A stretch of 64,000 nucleotides of DNA, from positions 45,780,437 to 45,844,436 of the forward strand of contig OZ029914.1 of NCBI GenBank assembly GCA_964023275.1. The letters run 5' to 3'. The notes below the pieces were generated by a model. The model saw nothing but the letters and a program-made list of their open reading frames with translations. It did not search any database and was not told the origin of the DNA. This DNA comes from Norana najaformis. Taxonomy: Eukaryota > Annelida > Clitellata > Crassiclitellata > Hormogastridae. A program made the translations under genes and the position numbers. Each line of letters begins with the position of its first letter. Positions within the stretch are counted from its first letter, which is position 1. Shown one piece after another: positions 31,080 through 43,600 of this stretch.

Positions 31080-34000
31080 TCGTACTAGCGAAGTCTTAGC
31101 ATTTGTTACTTGACTATTGTAAGACATCATTGCTTCTGGCACCTTTGCTTTCGAAACTTTTGTTTCTAGAACGTTCATTTACTATAAATGTGACCTACAA
31201 AGTTTTAATAACAACTGAAATAAATTTCTTGTAATCTGATACATGTTCTGAGTGATTTGCTTTTCCAACGAGTATCGTCTTCAATAGACCGCGGAGAGGT
31301 GAGTGAGAAACGACTCTTGGCTCCAACAATCATTCATCCGTGTCCTAGATGAATGCAGTATGGAACCTTGGCGTACGGAACCTCGCAAAACCTCCTATAG
31401 AGTATGAAACCTCGCATGGAACCCCAGATGGAGCAGATCTTTGCACTTGGATCTTGTCCCTCAAAACTGCAATTCAACTTCTACTGGTATGTTAACATGA
31501 CTAGCTATACGGCAAACATTTGACTATATAAAATATAACGGCACAATCTTTTACGCGCTCTATAAAAAATTTTCACAAGCTTGGCCCGAGGTTTGAAGTA
31601 TCATTCGGCTGAATCGCCAGCACGACCACAGCAATCCAACATCAGTTGCTCTTTTCACCTCTAAACCTGCGTTGATACTCGTATACAGACCGCGAAACAA
31701 CGGTAGGCTGAGTTGGCAGAGGCTTAGTCCACGAACATTGACCCATTAAAGCACAAAGTGATGTCATTATATTACGTGGGTTGCGTTTCATAACATGATG
31801 TTACTTCATTTTTACTTCCCAATTCTATAGAATAGTTGCACTTGAAACGTTTAAAATCATTTTGTTGTAACGTATAATTATGTGTGTAATGTTTTTCTAG
31901 GTTTTCGTTCGGTTTGGCCCTAGGATCAAACTCAAATACTGAGTTTTAGAGGCGACGATACGAACATACTGAATTAACAAAACACATACAGATGCAGATG
32001 CAAAGACACTATTAAACACTGTCATACGCACAAACACTTCTCTCATCTGCATTTTTAAAGTTTGTCCTTTCGTAATTGGAACGTGTCCAACCATCTTCAC
32101 GAAAACGTGGAACTGCAGCACTTGAACAACGCTGGAGAAATTCATTCAAATCATCACCAAGTTAACTCTCAACATATAATCTCCATCGAGATATAATTTT
32201 TTTGTTTCTAAATATAGCAACCGTTGCTTCATATATTTAACTCTATATTTAATCTCTTGATACATATAATCTCTTGTGCCACGTAGGTTATAATACAGAC
32301 ATTCGTACGTTTAATTTAATCTCCATTTATTCTCTTGCTACGTATAATCTCTGGCGCTATGCATACAGTAGTAACCGCCTCTACATTTATTTTACTCCAT
32401 ATTCAGTCTCTTGCTAACTGTATCAATATTGACTTTTAGCGCGTGAATTTGGTTTCATAGGAGCAAATCTGAAGGTCATATTCTTTTTTCATCAATCTTT
32501 TTTCATCAGTCTTTTTTTCATTTTGGAAGCAAATTTTGAGTAAATTAAACTAATGTAAAATCCGATAGGATATGCATTTTATAGGACAAATCCGAACACC
32601 GCATAAAACAACTTTTCAAATGTTCGTTTATTTTTGGATAAAATCTGTGCAGTTCAGATTTAGGCTTAGTAACCATTCCAAACCCATCTAAAACTGTTGA
32701 AGCTGTGTTTTTGTAACAAGTAATACACCGTTGTCAATTTTACCCTGAATGTTGAGGCGATTTCAGATGCATCAGTTTACTCACAAACAAACAATCGAAA
32801 CTGTCGAAACTCTCATTTGCACCATGTAAGTTGCGACGTAACGTCGTGTGTCTGATAAATATGGCCCCTTAAATGCATCGCTTAGTTAGAGTTCGTGTGT
32901 GTGTCTGCTGTATGGACGATGCAATACATATATCTGCCACGTATACCTTTTTGGAGCAAAATATATCCCTCGTGTTCATTTAAAATAGCCCACTCAAGTT
33001 GTTGCTGGCGAGGTTAATTTCCACAGCTTTAGCAGCCAACAGATGTCACTAAACACAGATTAATGTAATTCTCCATTTAGGTACCTCTAAAACGCTTTCG
33101 ACCGAAGCTATATACACAGTAACTACGTTCAACTGCCTCTTAATAATGAAAATATAACCATACTCATTGCTTAAGAACTTTGCTAGATGTTTATCATGTT
33201 ATTGGTTATGATGATTAAGCTCAGCTGTTTTCATTTTAAATTGTCTATCATGCTTCTATGCTTTTGGGTATGGTCTCCATGTGGAACTTTATAAATACAT
33301 AAAAATAATTTTGATTTACATATAAAGGAGATCGATTAGGAAAAGGCGCAAAGACTTGTATTCAATATATAGTTTAAAATACATAATTAGAAATGTGTAT
33401 CAGCAAATGAATATTGTATAGTTATGTGTCGTATACAACTATGATGTATGCATATACATATATAGCTTTAATAAAATCATTTAAATTTCCGTAAATGCAT
33501 TTCATGCTTAATTGTGACCTAAAGGAGTCTAGATGGCCAAAAAAATTAACAGAAGGAGCCCTATGGCCATAAAAAGAGTCTTTTCGGCCATCAAAACTAT
33601 ATAAATATTTAATTTTAATAATTGAAACGACAATTAAAAGAAAACAGAAAGAGCCGATAAGATCACCCAAGAAAACTGAAAACAAAATAATTAACAAAAA
33701 AGCGCCGATGTCACCACTTCACAAGAACTGGAACGGGCATAAAAAGAGCCGCTAAGGCTATCAAAAGGGTCAAAATGACCATCTAAAATAGCCGATATTG
33801 TCAGGAGAAAAACTTAACAAGAGTTGGCCAATTTAAAAATATATGCTTATCAATTTAAAGAAACAAAAACAGTTTAAAATGGAAACCAACTGTAAAATGA
33901 AGATGTGGACTCCACAACCGTCCACAGTTCCGGGAGGATCTCCATCGTCTTCAGAGCACAACTTTACGGCAGAAGGAACATCAACGAAATACAACCTGAA

Positions 34001-35090
34001 AATATACCACGAGAAATGAATTAAAATTAGGAACGGAAAATATGAACAATAAACTGTAACTAAATAAGAACTGTAAACAACGGCCACAGTAGCCGTGCGA
34101 TGTCGTTAAGCTTCGGAAGTAAATAAATCCCCGGTGGACGCCCTTTTCATCTACTGAGAGCTGTACAAAAATGTTCCCTTTCAACATCAACAGCCTTGAT
34201 GCCGTAAAATGTCGTTAAACTATTGGAATCTTCCATGTTTTATTCAGTAACAACATTGTATAAGATAAGGCATCACCGCAAAGATATCGTCTAACTCTGA
34301 ACAATCTTCATTTAATCAAATAAACGCTAATAGGTAATTAAGATAGGTCCATATCGTTAAGCACTTGACATTACTACGAGCTTCTGTTACTTGTAACTTT
34401 GTTGCACCGATGCCTATTACTTTCCATTGGTCGTTTTTCATAAATGAACAAATTGGAACATCCGCGTTAATGTTATATCGTATTGCATACGTGGCAGACT
34501 GTGAACGCGTTGGGCGCCGTGTAAACTATGAAGAAATGTTGTTCCGGTGTTGGGTTGTTATTATGTCTGTGCTTAAGCCGAAAGACCCTTCTGTATCAGA
34601 ACTACACATCTGAAACAGTTCAAACAGTCGCATAATAAATGAACCTTCCTTCCTTCATCCCACCCTTTCTTTTCATCCTTCCTTTCTTCTTTCCTTTCTC
34701 TCCTTCCTGCTGCGTGACTCTGGAACCAAGATCATTTGAGGCGATCTCTGAACCGGAGAGTGGATGTTCTGTGCGACTGTTCAAGAAGCGCACTTACTAG
34801 TTTCCCCTCTCCAACAATCGGATCTCGGGTCCCTTGCCGACTGCACACTCAGGGCCTGACTCAATCCCGATAGTATCAGTTTTTCGATTCTACGAGACGG
34901 GCAATGGATTTCCGTACACCCTTTCGTGAGTAAATATATATTTCGTAACTCTCTTGAACCCGGACTCTGATGTGCACACTAATGTACTCTATATATCGCT
35001 TACCAAAACATAAGCAGTTGCCGCGGCTGGTATGCGTAAATGCAATGGCCGCCACCGATTGGAGCGACGCGCCGCGCGACAAACTTACTG
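31080..35090. other. intergenic, gene 2 to gene 3
   Basis: Duplicated spacer also present between genes 3 and 4 (53100-56350) and partly between genes 1 and 2. It includes a block with GAACGCGTTGGGCGCCGTGT (34504-34523, paralog near 55099), which ends AATAAATGAACCTTCCTTCC, and a pyrimidine tract at 34640-34710. I see no gene I can support. Confidence 0.45.
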
Positions 35091-35091
35091 T

Positions 35092-35200
35092 AATTGTAAT
35101 TAGTAACTTCTATCGCGCCGGTAAAATCATAAACCGATGGCGCACTAAAGCCATGCTATAATCGTTGGCTTGGTAGACGATGCTAGTCTTACGCACAAAT
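35092..35200 (-). mobile_element. SINE core copy
   Basis: GTAATTAGTAACTTCTATCG, CGCCGG and AAACCGATGGCGCACTAAAG match the SINE core nested in the LINE at 23100 and the copy at 56351. Confidence 0.6.
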
Positions 35201-35538
35201 TGATAGTCATCGTGCGAAAAACCTTTTCCCAAGATCTCTCTTTCCCCGGGAAACCTTTCTATAACGAGATAAAGAGAATCAGAACTTAAACTACGAGTAT
35301 AACTCTCTTAGTTCTTTACTGAACATGTTCGTCAGTTACGTCATCCAGTTTCTAACAGGCCTACTTACGAGTTACCTTTGAACAGGTAAACAACACATTT
35401 TATTGCAGTCAGCGGTTCGAATGGCCACTTCGAGGGTCCAGATGACATGCCACCTGAACGGTAACTGATCTAATAAAGTTTGTGCAAGTAAACGTCATTC
35501 GTGAGCCGCATCTAACGCCGTTAGGCTGAATGTTTCTA

Positions 35539-35563
35539 AGCCGCACAAAAGAAGACTATTCAG
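35539..35563 (+). promoter_or_regulatory. probable 5' UTR exon end, gene 3
   Basis: Second copy of the 27-bp block identical among the three gene starts, ending CTATTCAG with GTAGTT as donor. The matching acceptor is TTTCAG at 35891-35896. Confidence 0.5.
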
Positions 35564-35898
35564 GTAGTTATTTATCAGAATGAAGAAATGTTTTAACACA
35601 TATCATGTGTATACATGCATGAATATATTTCAAAAAATTGATATCATATTTACGGACATACATCCATGGATGCATTCATTCATTCATACATCCGTATAGA
35701 CACGTACATAATATGCATACCTACACACATACATGCGCACAAATACATAAAAATATTCAAACATACATATGAACATCTGCATCGCATTTTTTATGAATAT
35801 CTATTAATTTTTACAAGAACCTTGGTTGAGTCCATCAGTGCTTATCAATTCAATTCTCTAACTGACTTATTACTTAATAAGTTCAAAAAATTTCAGAC

Positions 35899-36070
35899 AT
35901 GGCGCCTTTGCTTGCTTTCCTTGTGTGTCTGGTAACGAATACTGCTGCCCAGACAACCGATGGACATACTGTAACAACTCCTGTGAAAACAACTGCTGAC
36001 GAGCATCCTTTAGGTTCCGAATATACTTCGAATCCAACGGAAACAACGGCAGGATATACCAGTTTACCAG
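35899..36070 (+). CDS. gene 3 exon: signal peptide and Thr-rich linker
   Basis: ATG follows TTTCAGAC. Starts MAPLLAFLVCLVTNTAAQTT, a signal peptide, followed by about 37 residues rich in Thr (TTPVKTTADE, NPTETTAGYT). It ends CCAG followed by GCAAGT, a consensus GC donor, in phase 1. Confidence 0.87.
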
Positions 36071-37534
36071 GCAAGTCATCCTTTTACATGAATTTATGTA
36101 TTCATTAAGCACGAGAACTGATGGATTGTTATTGCTGCTACTTCTTCTATAGATCGATCAGATATAATCATCTTTGGGACACAGCACCATCACAGCTACG
36201 GCTACCCTATGAACTTCCTACGCCGGTTCATGCTAAACCCCACTGAATGTTCATTTTCCCAACAAAATATTTATAATTTTCCACAGGTCTTTCACCCAAC
36301 TACTTTCAGCCCCAAATCGCAATGTTCTTTGTCTATTGTTCTGAGGCCCATACTATCCTGATATAGTGCATTGTAATTCAAGTTTGTTCAGTTAATATAT
36401 TATTCCAATTCTATATTAATTTGATAAGCAAAGTTCACCATAACAATAGAGCACAGAGTCGACAATCTCTGATAGTTTTTACAATTCATCGGAAAAATTA
36501 TTTCTTGAAAGTTAAATGAAAATAATTATCCCTAATTATTGCTTGCATTGTAGAGAACTTAGTTAGTCAGTAAGTAAGTAGCAATCCAAGTAAATAAGCA
36601 AGCGAATATTGCTGAATCAGCTGCGGGGCATTCAGATTGATAGTCAGTTATATTAGGGTCAATAAAAGATTTCGTGTAGCCTATCGCAAAGATCTGGATG
36701 GCTGGTAGTGCTGTAAGAAAATCCCCAGGTAAGCAGGTTGATTTGAATAGAAAAATCCTCCTTGTCAGAAGAGACAATGGAGAGATGCGGCAATGTAGAG
36801 TTTTATCGAATACCTTGCAGTTTAGTTAAATGTTGACTTGTTTTGCTGCTACAGTCTGCGGTAACACCTCCTACTACGGTCCGTCTGGAGTCATCAATTC
36901 TCCCAACCACCCTGGCAATTACTACAACGATCTCTACTGCGATTACAACATTTACGCTTACAACGGAAGTTCGTTATCGTTCATCTTCAAATCGTTCAAC
37001 ATTGAAAACGGTTGCGATTTTCTGACAGTAAGTATTCGATGATTTTGTTGCACGTTAATTTCTGTTGTCGGCTTACGTAGGAAGCTACTTTCCACGTGAT
37101 TCCTAGCCATTCTACTCGATAGGTCTTCTGAATGTATAATCTGACTGTTGCGTGGACCAGGCGGGCTCTTGGCAGGGGTGGCTTTTCTGTCGCTGGCCCT
37201 AGAATCTGGAACACTCTCCGGCGAACGTTCGCTTTGTAAAGATTGTTTTGGCCTTCATATATCGACTAAAAGAACATCTCTGTCTTGAATAATTTAATCC
37301 GTAGGCTGCTTCTGTGAATTGCGGGATTCCCTTCTTGGCTTGTCAGCCGGACTCACAATGGAATTTGACTTGCACTTGGTAATGATTTTCTTAGCAGCGA
37401 TCATCGACTGACGCCTTGATCACTATTACAGTATCGCTTTATAAGTTCATATATTATTATTTCTGCTTCTACTATCACTACTGCTACTGCTGCTGCTGCT
37501 GCTCCTACTACTACTGCTGCTGCTACCACTACTA

Positions 37535-37606
<72 letters not shown>

Positions 37607-40600
37607 TTATTATTATTATTTTTGGCGGTTTTATTGCAAAACCATACGAGCAAAAAGTTACTTTTCGATGTATTGTAGTCTCATGTAAGCTGTTAGGCTT
37701 TTGCACAGTGACGTAATGATGAAGTTTTGCATTCAAGCTCATCTTGCATGCATTCAAGTGCGGATCTGTGGAATCCGGTCATGTTCGACTTCTGAGTTTT
37801 GGGGGAAGGGCAAGCCATTGGGGTTAGGACTAGTGTTACAGTGATGGTTGCCTGCTAAATTTGGAAAGTAAAGATCAAGAAAAAACTTCTTGGAACACAG
37901 TCACATAATGTAAAGATTGATTATGTCTACATAGTTATGGTATTCCTTTATGCCTTTAAATGGCTGGTGTTTCATAGTCAATCATTATGTCTGTTGCTCA
38001 GAGTTTTCATATTTTACTGTTGTGTTCTGAGTTTGCTCGAATCTGTTCGCATTTAAAAGTCGCAACAAGCTTCGTACTGGCTAAATTTTTCTAAGATATA
38101 TTTAACCAAATATTATTTTATAAGCTGCTTTGTTTGAGCATCACGTAATATTTTGCAAAGTGGAAAAAGAATAGTGACAACTTGACTTTGTACGACAGAT
38201 CAGTTGTGCAACCAATTCGAGTTTTCCTTCAAAAGAATATTCTGGACATTCAATACCTGATCCCGTTTCTGTTCCGTGGTGCAGCCAAGGAAGAGTCAAC
38301 TTTCGCACCAACAACAATACTGTCTTCAGTGGATTTAGCCTCGATTACTATGTCAGTCTAGGAGGTAGGGGTTTTCGATAGTGCTTCTAACAATAATAGA
38401 TGTATATATAGCATGTTTATTATTTCTTGGAGGCAAGAAGATAAATAATTTCAGAGATATTGAGATAAAGAAACGAACCGTATGGAATTAGGTTGGAACT
38501 AGGATGACATGAAGAAGTTGGCATTTTAACTTTAATAATCGTAATAGCACCCAGCGAAAGCTAACTCGCAGCATATACACAGGTTCTCAGTCAAAACAAT
38601 ATCGATAGGCATAAAGTGTTCGGTTTAGTAGACGGAACAAGGTCGTAAAGGTAAACTCCGCATTCCTTCGGCGCTCAAGAAAAGTTAAGTTTTGGGAATC
38701 AGTTTAATCAAGGCAACATTAGCGAGGCAAATGTGGTCAGGTTCTGTTCCGAGTTGATTTTACTGTTTAAATCCAGAATTTGAAGCATTAGGAACTCGCT
38801 TTATTTACATTTAACCATTTGTCATACAGAACATGCTGGAAGTGATATATAGTTCACTTAAGAGAGATCAGTTCTTAAGCGTCACCTTTTGCCTATATTG
38901 TGTATAACATGTCACACGTGATTCTATGTCTCTTATTGCTTTGCTGTACTACAGCATAGCGTCATGACTTTGATTATTAATTGTAGGTTGTGGAAATACA
39001 GTATTCAGTGCTTCCAATGGATATATCAACTCTCCGAATTGGCCGAGTTACTACGGATACAATCAGAACTGCTCCAACATCATCTGGACTCGACAGCAAA
39101 GCTCGTTTTACTTCTATTTTCGGTCTCTCTACCTAGGAAGCTGCTTCAGCAGCGACTGGCTGGAGGTAGGCTATAATATCTGTAATTGTAATTGTAATTT
39201 GAGATGTATGAAGCGCCTCTTAGAGGATAAACTCAACAGAGGTGCTTCCGACCCGTAAGAGTAAAATCACTGTTAAACAGTAAAGTCTTCAGGCACCTGC
39301 AGAACACACGGAGAGAGGTAGAGAAAGGAAATTATTTACAGCAGCAAAGGTAGATGGAAATTTTAGCGAGCGTGTTGTACCAAACCATGATCTAGCTTCG
39401 TCTTTGTTTTATTTTGTATGTTAGTGCGACACATCGGTCTATTCGGTAACGAGTTGGGTCTTTAATCCCGCGATTGTGGGTTCGCGCCTTCTGAGTGAAC
39501 TCCGTTTGACGACCTTAAACATGTTTTGGGGCAAAGTTGTCTCGCAGCTCAGATTCTTATTCACTCATCATGGGCGCATGATAACTGTAATAAATAAATC
39601 TAAATAAATAGTACTTCAAGACCATGTCCACTAATTTCTTTTCACTAAGGCTGTAATGAATGCCTTATCATAAGGTTCGCATGTTTGAAGTATTACTCTC
39701 GAGGAACCAAAAAAGATTTTATAACGTTGGTGTATTTGTAATAAAATGCAACAATAGATGGCAATGGATGAGGATGAAGATATCTATCTGCTGCTTTTGT
39801 CCTAGATAAGATGTCTAGACAACTCGGATTATGGTCCGTTTAGATACTGTGGATCATATAATTCATTCTACCTGAACATCTTCCAGTGCAGTCAAGTTCT
39901 TTTGTGGTTCAACAGTGATGGTTATGTCAACTATCAAAGATTCAACATCCAGTATAGCGTCAACTCTGATGCAGGTCTATATAAATGTAATTCTAAAAGT
40001 ATTGCAGTGCTTTTGACAGGTAGTTACTTGGCGGATTGTTAAGTGTCGAAAAATGCATCCATACATAAATTCTTACTTATTTACACCTATACATACATTA
40101 AAGCATTCATATATACATGCATACATACATAAATACTTTCACACGTACATACATACATACATACATACGTGCATGCATGCATGCATGCATACGTACATGT
40201 ATTCATGAATGCATACATATTGTCAATCGTCATCATATTTAGATGGTTTTAGCCCATACACATATCTAATCTGTTTGTCGATACCCCGAATTATTGATGT
40301 AGCCCGCTTTCAACTTGTTGATGTGACGCGTTAAGATCTTTGACCCGCTTTCGGACCATCCTTCTTAGCAACCAGCCTTCCTAACAACCAGCCTTATATT
40401 AACCAGCCTTCTTAGCTACCAGCCTTAACAACCAGCCTCGTTGACGGCCTATAAAAGTGATCGACATCGACAGTGGGAGTGTGATTGACGTCACCGTGAG
40501 CCAGTGCTCGTCGAGACTGCGACCGAAGGAGGAGGATTGACCATTCTACGACGATTCGGCGGGAAGACGACTTGACTGGAAGACGACGCGTCGGAGGTTG

Positions 40601-43600
40601 CTCACGTTGTAGAGCACCTACAGACGCGAATCGAGATTTTGTGTAGATTTAGGGTAAGCGTTCGTTGCGAGTTAATAAATGTTGAAAACATGAAGACTTT
40701 CGTTGATTCAGCCTCTTGATAGATAACTGGATCCTTGGTCAAATGGACTGAACTCTAGGCCGGGCGCTGGTAGATATTACCCTGGTATACGTTATAGTTT
40801 GGACTAGCTGTCCAGTAAAACACGCGGGATGTTTTTCGTTAAAATACTTACAAGAACGAATATATAAATAACCAATTTAGACGCTTTCGGTCCCTGCAGA
40901 TGAGTATATAAAGATGAAGATGAAAGATTTGCCTAAAGCGTTCGAATATCCTGTGGGACTGCGACAAAGTTAGGAACTTGATTAACTCATAATTCTCGCA
41001 AAATATACTTGGCGCCATTACTAAACTATTGTCATGAAAGTCACGCTATGGTGCTATATGATAATTAACATATTCGCCATCACCATCATCATCATCAGCA
41101 GCAGCAGCAACAACAATAATTTTGTGCTTATTTGTGCTGATGAAATCTTCAAATCAACTCATACCACTTTGGTTTAATTAGTCCAACTGTGTGTCGTCAC
41201 AAAAAAATTATTTATATAAATGTAATAACATATTTTAACAATGTTGTGAAACTAGCAGCTAATCATTGGAAAATGCTTTATTTTTAAATGAAATAACTTG
41301 ATTACAGAGACTGCGAGTGAGGTTAGTACAAAGGTTTTGTAGAAACCATGCATCCTTCACCAGCCTCCACTTCTGAACCAAGTGATTAAAGTATTTCCTG
41401 TGTCTACACGTACTTTCATCTGACAGGAGATTTGCAATTACTTCAGTAGTAATGATAGATTTATGTCTGACTTTTGAAAGTTTCCTGATGCTGGAAAATG
41501 TGTTTCACTCATTTTCAATAAAATGTTATTATGCAACCCATTTTCGCTCATATTCTCCTGAAGACAACTTTAGGTTGTTAAGTCTTAAGAAAACAGTAAT
41601 AAATGCAGCCACTTAAAATTTTTCTTATATAGGCAATTCTTCATCTTACCAGGTTTTTACCGAAAGTAAGCGAGACCCAAAACGCTATAGATTCACGTAG
41701 ATGACTAAAAGTTCCCTGTCCATAGTGAAATTTGGGGAGGCATTCTTTTCTTTTTCTTAAGACCTTGAGCCACCAGTGGTCTAATTCGTAGAGGCTGTAT
41801 ATGGGACCAGTGCATCGCAAAACTTGCCGTTTACTTCCCAGTGTAGGTACCAAAATCTGTCGATAAGTGACAGAGGCACGTGTGCGCAAACAACTTGCCG
41901 GGTTATACACACGGAGTCCAATTAGGCGGCTCGAATCGTTGGACTACACAGCCAGCGCGCTACTCATGTGGACCATAGTGTCGGATGTTCAAACCCCAGA
42001 ACAGAAAAAAATTCATATGCCTGTTGTATCAGGAATCATTGGGCTTGTGCCTTAAACAACTGGCTTCAGTCCAAAGCGATTTAGGCCTAAATTACTCAAT
42101 GTGTTACACCAAAACTTCATATTTGCCACACTGAAACATATTTTGTTAAATTGTTGTGTCTTCACATAGTTGGCTGCGGCGACACTTCTTACTACGGTCC
42201 GTCTGGAGTCATCAGTTCTCCCAACTTCCCCGGCCCTTACAACAACAATCTTAGCTGCGATTACTACATTAACGCTTCCTCGTCATCTAGTTCAATTGCC
42301 ATTACTTTCCAAGCATTTAACACTGAACAGGACTTCGATTACGTGACGGTTAGTATATTTCGACAATTTGTATTTTCTGGATTATTTTGAACTTTTCTAT
42401 AACTGTATATACAAATTGTATACTTGCTCGTTGCTCTGTTGGCAAATTTTATACCTCAACAGGAAGTTCGTCATCGTTCATCTTCGTGTCGTTCCACATT
42501 AAAGACATTTAGTATTTGTTGATTTTGTTGCAGGTTAGTTTCTGTTGTCGGCTTTAGTGTACTTTATAGTCATTGTACTCGGCGAAGTCTTCTAAATGTC
42601 TAAATCTGACTATTGCTTGGACAAGGACAGCCCTCGGTAGGCGTGCCTTTTCTCTCGCTAGACCTAGACTCTGAAATGTTCTTCAGGCAAACGTTCGCTC
42701 TATAAAGTCTGTTTTGGCGTCCTGGTTTTTCATATTTTACTCCAGTGTTTTGAGTTTGCACAGATCTGTTTGCATTTAAAATGTGCAAATAACTTTGAAG
42801 TGGCTAACTTTTCCTATAATAAATGTAACCGACTGTTTATAAGTTGTATTTTATTGCGCATCATGTAAGTTGGCCAAATGTCAAAGAAATAAAAACAACT
42901 TGACTTTGTGTGACAGATCAGTTGCCCTACCAATTCTAGTTTTCCTCCACATGAATATTCTGGATATTCATTACCCGATCCCTTATCGATTCCATGGTGC
43001 AGCCAAGGAAGAGTCAACTTTCGAACCAACGACAAAAATGTCTCCAGTGGATTCAGCCTCGATTATTATGTCAGTCTAGGAGGTAGGGGCTTTTGTTAAT
43101 GCTCCGAACAATTACATGTATAGGTGTGTATATAGCCTGTTTTTATTGCATAGAGACAAACAGATATATAATTGCAGAGATATTGAGATAAAGAGACAGC
43201 GTGTGGAATAAGGTTGGAACTGGATGACATGAAGAAGGCGGTATTTACCTTTAATATTCTTAACCGTAATCTCGAGATTTCTGTAACACCCAGCGAAACT
43301 TAGTCGCGTGAACCAGCTTATTTACAGGCACTCAGTCAAAACAAAATCGACAGGCAGAAAGTGTTCGGTTTTCGTTGGATTTTAGTGCTTAAATCCAGCA
43401 TTTAACCATTTTGTCATATAAAACATGCGCCACCTTTTTCCTTTATATTGTATAATATGTTACACTTAATTTAGGCAGTCTCTTCGTTCTGCTGTATTAC
43501 AGCATTTAGAGTTCTGAATTTGATTATTGAATGCAGATTGTGGAAATACAGTATACAGTGATTCCTTCGGATATGTCACCTCTCCTAATTGGCCGAATGG

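Larger units (their letters stand above)
40844..42169. other. gene 3 intron around the linker exon
   Basis: Contains (CAT/CAG)n at 41085-41110, the linker exon at 41343-41381 and a minus-oriented tRNA-derived SINE at 41700-41990. Confidence 0.5.

Noticed and set aside
34365-34640. 82-codon open frame with a similar frame near 55024
   Set aside because: The two copies share GAACGCGTTGGGCGCCGTGT but a one-base difference puts their ends in different frames. No domain or splice structure supports a gene, and it lies in a duplicated spacer.
37401-37757. Poly-Val, poly-Ser and poly-Tyr frames
   Set aside because: Translation of the (TAC/TGC)n microsatellite.
39427-39500. Possible tRNA gene
   Set aside because: A- and B-box-like motifs are present, but no full cloverleaf pairs, and the sequence continues into a SINE body with an A/T-rich tail and occurs in several copies.
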